Positions 23,669 to 31,590 of a DNA stretch of 64,000 nucleotides are shown here, in pieces. The stretch is from Deltaproteobacteria bacterium (GTDB lineage: Bacteria; Desulfobacterota; Binatia; HRBIN30; JACQVA1): contig JACQVA010000256.1 of NCBI GenBank assembly GCA_016210005.1, positions 25,773-89,772 on the forward strand. The letters run 5' to 3'. Under the pieces are notes generated by a model. That model had not been told where the DNA came from. It made no database searches and saw nothing but the letters and a program-made list of their open reading frames with translations. The position numbers and the translations under genes were made by a program. Every line of letters begins with the position of its first letter. The first letter of the stretch is position 1.

Positions 23669-24466
23669 CTACTGGCCGAGTCCGCGGACGAACTCTCCCA
23701 CGGTCATCGGCACCATGCGCGTGGACGCCCAGGCCAGCAGCGGGTCGAGGGCTCGGAGAAACGATGCCCCCGTCCGGAGGGCAAAGATGCGGGGGATGCC
23801 GAGGGGGCGGATGTCGACTGCTTCCCATGCGTGGAAATACACATGCAGATACGGCGCGCCGAGGCACGCCGCGCCCGCGGCGATTATCCCCGCGCATGGC
23901 CCGGCGGTCCGGTACCAGATCCACGACACCGGCACGCGGATCAACGGGAGCACGGAGATTGGGATGCGCACCACGCCGGCTTCCCGCCATGGCCGGCGCG
24001 GCCAGGTCAGGCCGTTGTAGCGACCGGGAACCCAGGTCGGGTGCGGTGAAGCGTCATACACGAAGCCGGCGTCGCGCAGCACCGTTGGCGCGCAGGGGCG
24101 CAGGCGAGGCGTTCTGACCCCGCGAGCGGGACGGGCGCTGATCGCCTCGATGACCGCGCGGCTCTCCCGCAGTCGCTCAAGCGCGACCGCGGCGTCCATC
24201 GTGCCGTAATCGTCGCTGTGGGCGAGCCCGTGGACTGCCGCCTCATGCCCGGCCTCGACAATCGCGCGCACTCGCTCGGGCCGCGCCCGCGCAAACGCGG
24301 CGGTGATGAAAAAGGTCGCCAGCGTTCCGTGCCGGGCCAACAACTGCAGGACGTGCCCGGTTCCCTCCTCCGTCACGTCCATCTCGGCGGTCGGACTGAG
24401 CGGCCGGCCGCGTTCGGCCGGCCAGTCGAACTCCTCGATGTCGAACGTCAACAGAAAGGGCTTCAT
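23669..24466 (-). CDS. Polysaccharide deacetylase family protein
   Basis: A 265-residue NodB-type domain protein. LTFDIEEFDW at 5-14 supplies the first acidic metal site. FFITAAFARARPERVRAIV and GHEAAVHGLAHSDDYG supply the His pair, and RGVRTPRLRP is the next motif. HVYFHAWEAVD near 215-225 is the late His/Trp segment seen in the subfamily acting on lipid-linked or surface sugars. It probably removes an N-acetyl or related group from a glycan. The start is ATG 24466, 1 nt after the methyltransferase stop; it is the last gene of the 28527-23669 operon. Confidence 0.8.
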   Translation of the reverse strand: MKPFLLTFDIEEFDWPAERGRPLSPTAEMDVTEEGTGHVLQLLARHGTLATFFITAAFARARPERVRAIVEAGHEAAVHGLAHSDDYGTMDAAVALERLRESRAVIEAISARPARGVRTPRLRPCAPTVLRDAGFVYDASPHPTWVPGRYNGLTWPRRPWREAGVVRIPISVLPLIRVPVSWIWYRTAGPCAGIIAAGAACLGAPYLHVYFHAWEAVDIRPLGIPRIFALRTGASFLRALDPLLAWASTRMVPMTVGEFVRGLGQ

Positions 24467-24467
24467 G

Positions 24468-25088
24468 TTACGCGCTCGCCGGAGCGACCGATGGCGGGCG
24501 CCGCTGCGCCACGCACAGCGTCGAGAGCGAGCCGTCTTGCCACGCGCTGGTCTCAAAGCCGGCGGCGGATAGCAGCGCCGTCACCTCGTTGCGCCGAAAG
24601 AGGTGGATGCGGACGCCGTGCGTCCGGTGGTAGCCGGCGTAAAGCACCCCCAGCCAGTGGCGGCGCGGGAACAGCAACGCCAGGCGTCCCGATGGCTGCA
24701 CGCAGTCGCCCAGCGAGCGGATGCTTCGTTCCGGGCTCTCGGCGAACTCGATCACACCGATGCAGAGCACCCAGTCGAATCGGGGCTTGAAGCCCAGACG
24801 TTCCATGTCCTGAACGCACGTCACAAACCCTCGCCGCTGGCACCGGAGCGCCATCGACCTGCTCATGTCGACGCCGACACCGCGCCCACCGCACGCGGTC
24901 ACCCAGGCCAGTGTCGTTCCGTCACCACAGCCGACGTCGAGAACCAGCGCACCGGGCTCGATATGCACGAGGCGCTGGAGCGCGAGCCGCTCTTGCTGTT
25001 GCAGCGCTCCGAGCGGCCACCGTGCCCGCAGGCGCCCGTAGCCGGGCGCGACGCGTTCAAAGTGCCGAACGACGTTCCGCGCCTCCAT
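24468..25088 (-). CDS. Class I SAM-dependent methyltransferase
   Basis: A 206-residue Rossmann-fold methyltransferase with motif I LVLDVGCGDGTTLAW near 48-62, an acidic residue after GVGVDMS, and FDWVLCIGVIEF near 103-114. The late segment GVRIHLFRRNEVTALLSAAGF is usual for small-molecule and glycan-precursor methyltransferases. It sits between the HEAT-repeat and deacetylase genes with a 1-nt overlap (TGATG), suggesting it modifies a sugar or lipid of the same glycan. The acceptor is unknown. Confidence 0.83.
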   Translation of the reverse strand: MEARNVVRHFERVAPGYGRLRARWPLGALQQQERLALQRLVHIEPGALVLDVGCGDGTTLAWVTACGGRGVGVDMSRSMALRCQRRGFVTCVQDMERLGFKPRFDWVLCIGVIEFAESPERSIRSLGDCVQPSGRLALLFPRRHWLGVLYAGYHRTHGVRIHLFRRNEVTALLSAAGFETSAWQDGSLSTLCVAQRRPPSVAPASA

Positions 25089-25957
25089 CAGCGCTTGGCG
25101 GGGGTCGTACGTTCCACGATGGACAAGATCGCCGCGGCAGCGGAGGCACGCACCTGGGGGTCCGGGTCGGCGAGAAGCGGCCCGAGCCCATCCACCAACG
25201 TTCGATCGGGAATCAGGCCGGCCAGGCGGATTATGCCGTCGCCTGCGGCGGGCGGGTGGTCATTCAAGCGCCGTCGCACGACGTCCGCAATGCCGCCGTC
25301 ATGCAGCGCCACCAGCCCACGCACAGCCTCTTCCTGGACCGTCATGATCGGATCATCGACCGCGCGGTACAGCAGCGCCACTGCCTCCGGACCACCGATC
25401 TCCGCCAGGGCTCGGGCGGCGAACGCACGGAGGTCCGGGTCCGAGTCGCCGGTGAGCACCGCCCCGAAGCGCTCGGCAAGCGCGCGATCGTTCAGACGGG
25501 CAAGTCCCTGCAACGCGCGCAGTCTGACCGAACGAAAGGGTGAATCGAGCGCCGCAAGGAACTCCTCACGGCCGCTCTGCGGGTCCAGGCGTGTAAGGAG
25601 CTCCAGTGCCAGAGACCGAGCGTAGCGGTCGTCCGAACGGGCGAGGCGCCGGATGTCGTCCGTCAAGTCCTTCTCTCGCAGCGAGCGTGCGGCGTTGAGT
25701 CCGCCCCACTGCAAGTACGAATCGTGGCTTTCGAGTGACACGGATAGCAGCGTTCGGGCCGTCTCCGCCAGTGCGGCGATGCGCTGTGTCCCGGCCGTGC
25801 GGAGCGTGGCGTCGTAGGCTTCGGCGTAGCGACCGGCCTCGATCAGCGCCCGTACGGAGTCCTGTTGCGCTTCGGCCAGGCCAGGCAACGGCTTCGCCAC
25901 CAAGTCGAGCACGAGCAGAGTCAGTATCGCCCCGCGGTGCAATGATCCGTGTGTCAT
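25088..25957 (-). CDS. Exported HEAT-repeat protein
   Basis: A 289-residue protein with an N-terminal hydrophobic segment (ILTLLVLDLVAKPLPGLAEA, residues 9-28) that looks like a signal peptide or anchor. Tandem HEAT-type helical pairs run from about residue 85 to the end, for example DDRYARSLALELLTRL, FRSVRLRALQGLARL, DPDLRAFAARALAEIGG and DPQVRASAAAAILSI. Such solenoids bind other proteins. The ATG at 25957 overlaps the upstream glycosyltransferase stop (ATGA), so it may be a partner of that membrane enzyme. The role is otherwise unknown. Confidence 0.75.
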   Translation of the reverse strand: MTHGSLHRGAILTLLVLDLVAKPLPGLAEAQQDSVRALIEAGRYAEAYDATLRTAGTQRIAALAETARTLLSVSLESHDSYLQWGGLNAARSLREKDLTDDIRRLARSDDRYARSLALELLTRLDPQSGREEFLAALDSPFRSVRLRALQGLARLNDRALAERFGAVLTGDSDPDLRAFAARALAEIGGPEAVALLYRAVDDPIMTVQEEAVRGLVALHDGGIADVVRRRLNDHPPAAGDGIIRLAGLIPDRTLVDGLGPLLADPDPQVRASAAAAILSIVERTTPAKR

Positions 25958-28527
25958 GATGGACTCCCTGGCCGGCAACCAGTTTGGGCGGTGCACCGAT
26001 AGATGATCAGCTGCCGCACGCCTTCCTCCTCCCGCACCTCCCGTTCCACGCCCGGAAACCGCTCGGTGATCGCCAGTCCGACCCGGCGGAAATCCGGGGT
26101 CAAGACAAAGGCCGCATCACGGGCCAAGTGATCCGGCAGGTCCGCCTCGGAAAACCCGCTCACCGCCCGAGTCTCAGCGCTGAAAAAGCGAAAGATCGGG
26201 GAGTCCGCCAACAGGAATGGGCCGGTGTAGAAGTAGTAGTCGTACTGGTTTCCCAGTCGCCGGAGCACGGCCAACACGTCCCACTCGCGCGACATGACGC
26301 GCATGCGGCCGACGAATTGCTGGTAGCCGATGAGGTCGAAGCCTGCGGATTGCGCCACCAACAACAGGTAACCAATGAGGACGAACTCCGTGCGCCGGGG
26401 CAGTCTGAGCCGCTCCGCCACGTGTGCCGCCCGCTCGATCGCAGCCGCAGCAAGGATGTACGGGACTGGAACCAGGATCAGCAGCCGCGTGTATGACGGC
26501 GGATCGATGATCACCACACTGCCCAACAGCACACCAAGTCCGGCCCAGAGCAGGACGAAGAGGTGGCGGGGCTCGCGCCATCCCACGATGGCGACGCCCA
26601 GCCCGATGCCGGCGAGCAGAGCGGTCAGCGGTGACAACAGCGGCTGCTGGGTGCCGTACTGCGTGCTGCTGTCGCCGCGGGTGACAAAACCGGCTATCGT
26701 GCGCTTGAACTGCTCCCACAACACCGCCCCGGCACTGGTTGTCCCGAGCGTTGCTTCGACGTGCGGCTGACTCTCCTCCGCGAATACAAAGACAGATGCG
26801 GTTCGATCCCGTTCGAGCAGTTCCGGATGCTTGAGGTACGTCATCAGCAACGGCGATGCGGCGATCACGAAGCCGCAGAGGTAGTACGCAGTCATACGGG
26901 CTCCGGCGCGGCGGTCTCGGATCAGTTGGGTCAGCAGGAACGCGCCCGCCACGACCGCCACGATGCGACCTGCGGTGTAGGTGTAGAGGGCGAGACCCGA
27001 GACAATGCCTGCCGCCGTGAGCCAGACTCTGCGCTGATGCCTGACGCCGACCACGAGGAACGCAAACGCCGTCAGCTCGCAGAACAGCGCCTGAATGTTC
27101 CACAGACCGATTCGACTGAAGTGAATGGCTCCATGAGAGGCGGCATACAGCCCCGTTACGGCCATCGCCGCGCGAGTGCCCCACCAGGCCCGCACGAGGA
27201 AGTACAATGGTACGATGCTGGCGGCCCCGAGTATGGCTGACGGCAACCGCAGCCCCACGGCCGATGCCCCGGTCAACCACAGGCTGGCCGCATACGGCAC
27301 GAAGCTCACATACATGGTGTCGTACCAGGGCGAGAAACCAAAGACGTTTGGCACCTCTCCGCGCAAGAGCGCCAAGCCCAACAGGCCGCATTCGGCGCTG
27401 TCGCCGTGGACCATGGGCGGCACGTCACCGAGCCGGATCAGGCGCAGCATCGCACCCACCAACAGCACGCCGGCGAAGCCGGCGCCTTCGGCCACGCTCC
27501 CGAAGAGCCGCAGGCGTGGCTGGGGCCGCTGCAAATCGAGCCGCCACACCAGACCCGCGAGCGCGACCAAAGCCGTCAACCAACTGACTGCGGCTACGGC
27601 GCCGCTGCGCAGGACCAGCCGCGCCAGAAACAGTGCAATGAGCGCAAGCCCACAGGTCGTCAGCAACACTGCTCGAGCGGCCTCAGACTGCATGCCGGCG
27701 AGCAGGGATATCCGAGTCTGCCCGCGCCAGGTGTCGAGCACCGTGCCCCATTGCTCGAACCCGCCCCTGACAAACCGGAGCCGAATCTGCGCGATATCGC
27801 GGACGCCCCTGATCATGTCTCGGACGAACCGCACCGTGCTCGGTTCGCTCTCTTGGCGATACAACACCGGCACCTGTACGACTCCCAGGCCGAGACGAGT
27901 AGCCCGAAAGAGCACCGCCAGGTCGAAGCTGAACCCGCGCGGCAGCCATCCGCGGAACAGCTTGTCGGCGGCGGTCGCGGTGAAGCCCTTGAGACCAGCC
28001 TGGCTATCCGTGATGCCCGGCAGCAGCACCATGCGCACGATCCAGTTGAACAGCCGCCCGGCGACATACCGCAGGTAGAAGTAGGTGAAGAACGACGGCG
28101 TCAGCAGCACGCGTGACGATGGATGCGGCCGCGAGGCGATCGCAACATCGGCACCGGCCGTCAGGGCCGCGCAGAGCCGCTCAATCTCGGAAGGGGGATA
28201 GGCGAGGTCGGCATCCAGAAAGACACGGTAACGACCGCGGGCAGCGTGCATCCCTCTCGCAATGGCGGCCCCCTTGCCGGCGTTGCGCTCGTTGCGCAGC
28301 AGTTGTACCGGGATGGGTACCGCAGTCAGCGCCTGCCGCAGCAGCGCCGGCGTGGTGTCCGTGCTGCCATCATCGACGATAATGAGCTCGACCGGCTGAT
28401 CGCGGGCTGCCAGATGGGTGATCAGCGCGTGGATCGTTTCGTAGACGAACGCGTCCCCGTTATAGACGGGGACGACGACCGACAGCTCCGGAGGTTCTGC
28501 TGGTGTAACCACCGCACCCATACCCAT
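25954..28527 (-). CDS. GT2 polyprenyl-phosphate glycosyltransferase fused to GT-C (PMT/ArnT-like) transferase
   Basis: A fusion of about 857 residues. Residues 10-235 are a DPM1-like GT2 domain (VVVPVYNG, IIVDDGSTD, NAGKGAAIARG, FLDADLAYPP) that would load a sugar onto a polyprenyl phosphate. A linker of about 60 residues follows, then from about 295 a multi-pass GT-C region with roughly 12 helices. Its first luminal loop has VHGDSAECGLLGLALLRGE, the acidic site of the PMT/ArnT superfamily, and a later segment resembles FSRIGLWNIQALF. The protein could make and use its own lipid-linked sugar donor. Start chosen at ATG 28527 with an AGGCGG-like site before it; an in-frame ATG also lies at 28521. 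Confidence 0.82.
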   Translation of the reverse strand: MGMGAVVTPAEPPELSVVVPVYNGDAFVYETIHALITHLAARDQPVELIIVDDGSTDTTPALLRQALTAVPIPVQLLRNERNAGKGAAIARGMHAARGRYRVFLDADLAYPPSEIERLCAALTAGADVAIASRPHPSSRVLLTPSFFTYFYLRYVAGRLFNWIVRMVLLPGITDSQAGLKGFTATAADKLFRGWLPRGFSFDLAVLFRATRLGLGVVQVPVLYRQESEPSTVRFVRDMIRGVRDIAQIRLRFVRGGFEQWGTVLDTWRGQTRISLLAGMQSEAARAVLLTTCGLALIALFLARLVLRSGAVAAVSWLTALVALAGLVWRLDLQRPQPRLRLFGSVAEGAGFAGVLLVGAMLRLIRLGDVPPMVHGDSAECGLLGLALLRGEVPNVFGFSPWYDTMYVSFVPYAASLWLTGASAVGLRLPSAILGAASIVPLYFLVRAWWGTRAAMAVTGLYAASHGAIHFSRIGLWNIQALFCELTAFAFLVVGVRHQRRVWLTAAGIVSGLALYTYTAGRIVAVVAGAFLLTQLIRDRRAGARMTAYYLCGFVIAASPLLMTYLKHPELLERDRTASVFVFAEESQPHVEATLGTTSAGAVLWEQFKRTIAGFVTRGDSSTQYGTQQPLLSPLTALLAGIGLGVAIVGWREPRHLFVLLWAGLGVLLGSVVIIDPPSYTRLLILVPVPYILAAAAIERAAHVAERLRLPRRTEFVLIGYLLLVAQSAGFDLIGYQQFVGRMRVMSREWDVLAVLRRLGNQYDYYFYTGPFLLADSPIFRFFSAETRAVSGFSEADLPDHLARDAAFVLTPDFRRVGLAITERFPGVEREVREEEGVRQLIIYRCTAQTGCRPGSPS

Positions 28528-28656
28528 AACGTCGCCGCCGCCTCGCGGCCATAACGTCGGATCGTGACCCAAAAGTCAACAAGTCAGAAATCACTGGCCG
28601 CATCGACGCAAAGCACATCGCCGTCGCGCACAGGGATCATTCAGCGCGACGCCCGG

Positions 28657-28685
28657 TTGCGGTGCCGTGTTGTGCCCCGTATAGT
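28657..28685 (+). promoter_or_regulatory. Predicted sigma70-type promoter of the trehalose operon
   Basis: TTGCGG at 28657-28662 and TATAGT at 28680-28685 are separated by exactly 17 bp, giving a good -10 box (5 of 6) and a weak -35 box. The first ATG of the operon follows at 28718, about 25 bp after the expected transcription start. It lies in the only gap between the divergent glycan and trehalose operons. Confidence 0.5.
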
Positions 28686-28717
28686 CGGAGCTAGTCGCGT
28701 TGTTCGGAGCCATCAGC

Positions 28718-28864
28718 ATGGCCGAGATGAGAACTGACGAAATCGAGCAGGTGCCCGAAGGGCTGCGCGCCTGGGCGCGCGAGACCTTGCGGAAGAGCGT
28801 GGAGACGCCGGGCAGCGTGCTGAGTCAGATTACCCAGCGCCGCGGTCTGGAGGCCGCGCGATGA
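28718..28864 (+). CDS. Small protein (48 aa) leading the trehalose operon
   Basis: A 48-residue frame beginning MAEMRTDEIEQVPEGL and ending RRGLEAAR. It is charged, probably helical, has no cysteines or membrane segment, and matches no family I know. Its stop overlaps the otsB start (ATGA, 28861-28864), and it lies directly behind the predicted promoter. It could be a true small protein or a leader peptide that couples translation into otsB. Confidence 0.5.
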   Translation: MAEMRTDEIEQVPEGLRAWARETLRKSVETPGSVLSQITQRRGLEAAR

Positions 28865-29685
28865 GTCCCCCGCACCTGCGGGAGGTCGAACGCGACGTGT
28901 TGCGGCGCATCGCCGGCGCTCCCGGCGTGTTCTGTCTTCTTGACTACGACGGTACGCTCGCGTGGCTCGCGCCCACACCCGCCGATGCCGTGCCCCTCCC
29001 TGGGGTCGTTGCGCTCTTGAGCGAGCTGACCGAGTTGGCCGGCGTGCAGGTCGCGTTGGTGAGCGGCCGGCCAGTCAGCGATCTGCGGCGCGCCCTCGAC
29101 GTGCCCGGTGTGTACTACATCGGCATTCACGGCCTTGAAATCAGACTCCCCGATGGCCGGTGCGAAGCGCGTGAAGACCTCGCTGCGATCCGGTCCGCCT
29201 TGGCCGACCTCAAGCGTGAGTTGAGCGCGACCGCGGGAACCCGCCCCGGTATTCTTTTGGAAGACAAGGGCGTGGCGTTGGCGTGTCATTATCGGCTGGC
29301 ATCCGCCGCAGACAAGGCGGCGGCGCAAGCTGCGGTGGCAGAGCTGGTCACCAGCTACCGGCAGCGGGGAGTGCCCATCGCGATCCTGCGCGGTCACGAG
29401 GTCAGCGAGATGTGTCCTGCGCACGTCAACAAGGGCACGGCGGTCAAAGCAGTGCTGGCGCAGCATGGATGTGGAGCGCTGCCGATGTACATCGGCGATG
29501 ACCGCACCGACGAAGAGGTCTTTCGTCTCCTGCCGCCGGATGCGATCACCATTCGAGTCGGCCCGGCGAGTGAGCCGACGCTGGCGCGCTACCGACTGGA
29601 CAGCCCCGAGGACGTGCGGCAGTTCCTCCGCGCCGTGCGTGAATGCCGCGTGCGAACGAGTGTGGGCCACCCACGGGCGTGTTGA
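28861..29685 (+). CDS. otsB: Trehalose-6-phosphate phosphatase
   Basis: A 274-residue HAD-type phosphatase that converts trehalose 6-phosphate to trehalose. Motif I is LLDYDGTLA (residues 26-34), then VALVSGRPVSDL, GIHGLEI, the Lys of VNKGTAV and IGDDRTDEEVF. These are the trehalose phosphatase signatures, including the GIHGLE segment that contacts sugar. The last 15 residues are basic and variable. The partner synthase, OtsA, is three genes downstream in the same run. Confidence 0.93.
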   Translation: MSPPHLREVERDVLRRIAGAPGVFCLLDYDGTLAWLAPTPADAVPLPGVVALLSELTELAGVQVALVSGRPVSDLRRALDVPGVYYIGIHGLEIRLPDGRCEAREDLAAIRSALADLKRELSATAGTRPGILLEDKGVALACHYRLASAADKAAAQAAVAELVTSYRQRGVPIAILRGHEVSEMCPAHVNKGTAVKAVLAQHGCGALPMYIGDDRTDEEVFRLLPPDAITIRVGPASEPTLARYRLDSPEDVRQFLRAVRECRVRTSVGHPRAC

Positions 29686-29692
29686 AGGAACT

Positions 29693-30364
29693 ATGGCGAC
29701 CGGCAACGCGAAACAGCCGTTCCACTTTTACTCCAGTCTCGACCTCACGCTCCTGACCAACCGGCGTGCGCGCGACCTGGCGGAGCTGCTCGCTCACCTT
29801 CGGGAGGTACCGGGTTCGGTGATCTACTACCACACCCATCATTTCCTCGTGCAGCATCAGTACCTCTCACCCGAGCCTCCCAACGACGTCGCGTACTGGG
29901 TCACCAACGTCTTGCAAGAAGATCGTCTCGGCGAGCAGCTCGCGGCGATCGACCTCGTCCAGTTTCGCACCATCCGTGCGCTGCGGGAGCGGCTCATCGC
30001 CGTCATCGAAGCGTACCTCAACGAACGCCGGGAGCTGCGCACCGCCCCGGAGGGCGAGGAGTTTCATTTCCGTGAGGCGGCGTCGTTCGTCCTGCCCACG
30101 CGCCACGTGGCGAACGACCTGCGCGAGTTTGCCGACTGTATGGAGCAGATCGGCTTCGGGTCGCTGGCCTATCACTTCTTCGATGCGCGCCTGCGCCTCG
30201 AACGTGGCGAGAACGACTTCTCGGAATGGCTCGTGAAAGCACTGGGTGAGCACGAGTTGGCCAGGGCAATCGTTCGACTCGACCCGTACACGTACACGCT
30301 CGACGGCTTGCGCAAAGAGGTCGTGCGCTTGGTGCGCGCGCGGCTCGGGGAGGCCGCCGCATGA
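29693..30364 (+). CDS. DUF5752 family protein in trehalose operon
   Basis: A 223-residue soluble protein. FYSSLDLTLLTNRRARDLAELL at the start is listed in parts: FHFYSSLDL (10-18) and RARDLAELL (24-32). SVIYYHTHHFLVQHQY near 42-57, NDVAYWVTNVLQEDRLGEQLAAIDL and a late RLDPYTYTLDGLRKEVVRLV also fit DUF5752. The conserved HTHHF and acidic residues could bind metal or sugar, but no activity is known to me. It sits between otsB and treT with an 8-bp gap and a 4-nt overlap and is preceded by AAGGA, so it very likely serves trehalose or related glycoside metabolism. Confidence 0.75.
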   Translation: MATGNAKQPFHFYSSLDLTLLTNRRARDLAELLAHLREVPGSVIYYHTHHFLVQHQYLSPEPPNDVAYWVTNVLQEDRLGEQLAAIDLVQFRTIRALRERLIAVIEAYLNERRELRTAPEGEEFHFREAASFVLPTRHVANDLREFADCMEQIGFGSLAYHFFDARLRLERGENDFSEWLVKALGEHELARAIVRLDPYTYTLDGLRKEVVRLVRARLGEAAA

Positions 30365-31584
30365 GCATGCTCGACGGGTATGAGGAGTTCGTCGGGCGCG
30401 GCACGATCGATGAGTTGCGGCTGCTGGGCCAGCATCTGGGCCGGCGGCGCGTGCTCACGATCAACTCGACCGCCGTCGGCGGCGGTGTGGCCGAGATCCT
30501 CAGCCGGCTCGTCCCGTTGTCCCGCGAGCTGGGTGTGGACGTTCACTGGGAGGTCATCAAGGGAGGCGAGGATTTCTTCAGTGTCACCAAGCGCATGCAC
30601 AACGCCCTGCACGGAAAGCCCGAGGTGTTGACCGCGCACGATCACGATGTCTTCCGCGAGACGACGAGGCGCAACCTCGCGGACATGGATCTCGACGCCG
30701 ATATTGTCTTCGTCCACGATCCGCAGCCAGCCGGGTTGATTGAGGCGCGGCGCCGGGGGCATTGGGCCTGGCGCTGTCACATCGATCTCTCGGCACCGCA
30801 GGCCGATGTCTGGCGGTTCTTAGCCGACTACGTCGCCCGTTACGACGCCGCGGTCTTCTCAGCGCCGCAGTTCGCAGCCAACCTGAAGGTGCCCCAGGTG
30901 ATGATCACCCCGTCGATCGACCCCCTGAGCGACAAGAATCGCGAGCTGAGCGGGCGCGAGATCGATGACGTGTTCGAGCGGTTGCGCGTGCCGCGCGACA
31001 AGCCGATTGTGACCCAGGTATCGCGGTTTGATCGGCTGAAGGATCCCGTCGGGGTGATTGCGGCCTTCCGGATGGTGCGCCCGTACAACGACTGCCGCTT
31101 GGTCCTGGCCGGTGGCAGCGCAACCGACGATCCTGAGGGCTTGGAGGTGCTGGCCGCCGTGCACCAGGCTGCCAATGGTGATCCGGACATCCACGTCCTT
31201 GAACTTCCGCCCACCGCCAACATCGAGATCAACGCCATTCAGCGCGGCTCGAGCGTGGTGCTGCAAAAGTCGTTGAAGGAGGGGTTCGGGCTCACGGTCA
31301 GCGAGGCGCTGTGGAAAGGCAAGCCGGTCATCGCCGGCGCCGTCGGCGGCATTCCGCTGCAGATCACGCACAAGTACAGCGGCATCCTCACGCACACGGT
31401 CGAAGGGAGCGCGTTCTGGATCAAGCAACTGCTGAACGCGCCCGACTTCGCGCGGCGGCTGGGAGCGAACGGCCGCGAGCACGTGCGCACCAACTTTCTG
31501 CTCACCCGCCACCTGCGCGATTATCTGCTGCTCTTCCTCTTCCTCGACCACCGTGACGAGCGGGTGATCCGCTTGAGTCGATGA
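30361..31584 (+). CDS. treT: TreT-like trehalose synthase (GT4 glycosyltransferase)
   Basis: A 407-residue GT-B enzyme of the TreT type, which makes trehalose in one step from NDP-glucose and glucose in the characterised archaeal enzymes. Features: INSTAVGGGVAEIL (34-47), VHDPQPAGLI and WRCHIDLS (the acceptor side), then TQVSRFDRLKDPVGVI and the donor-site QKSLKEGFGLTVSEALWKG. All are spaced as in TreT. Working beside OtsA/OtsB it gives a second route to trehalose. A related disaccharide product cannot be excluded. Confidence 0.88.
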   Translation: MSMLDGYEEFVGRGTIDELRLLGQHLGRRRVLTINSTAVGGGVAEILSRLVPLSRELGVDVHWEVIKGGEDFFSVTKRMHNALHGKPEVLTAHDHDVFRETTRRNLADMDLDADIVFVHDPQPAGLIEARRRGHWAWRCHIDLSAPQADVWRFLADYVARYDAAVFSAPQFAANLKVPQVMITPSIDPLSDKNRELSGREIDDVFERLRVPRDKPIVTQVSRFDRLKDPVGVIAAFRMVRPYNDCRLVLAGGSATDDPEGLEVLAAVHQAANGDPDIHVLELPPTANIEINAIQRGSSVVLQKSLKEGFGLTVSEALWKGKPVIAGAVGGIPLQITHKYSGILTHTVEGSAFWIKQLLNAPDFARRLGANGREHVRTNFLLTRHLRDYLLLFLFLDHRDERVIRLSR

Positions 31585-31590
31585 GGCACA

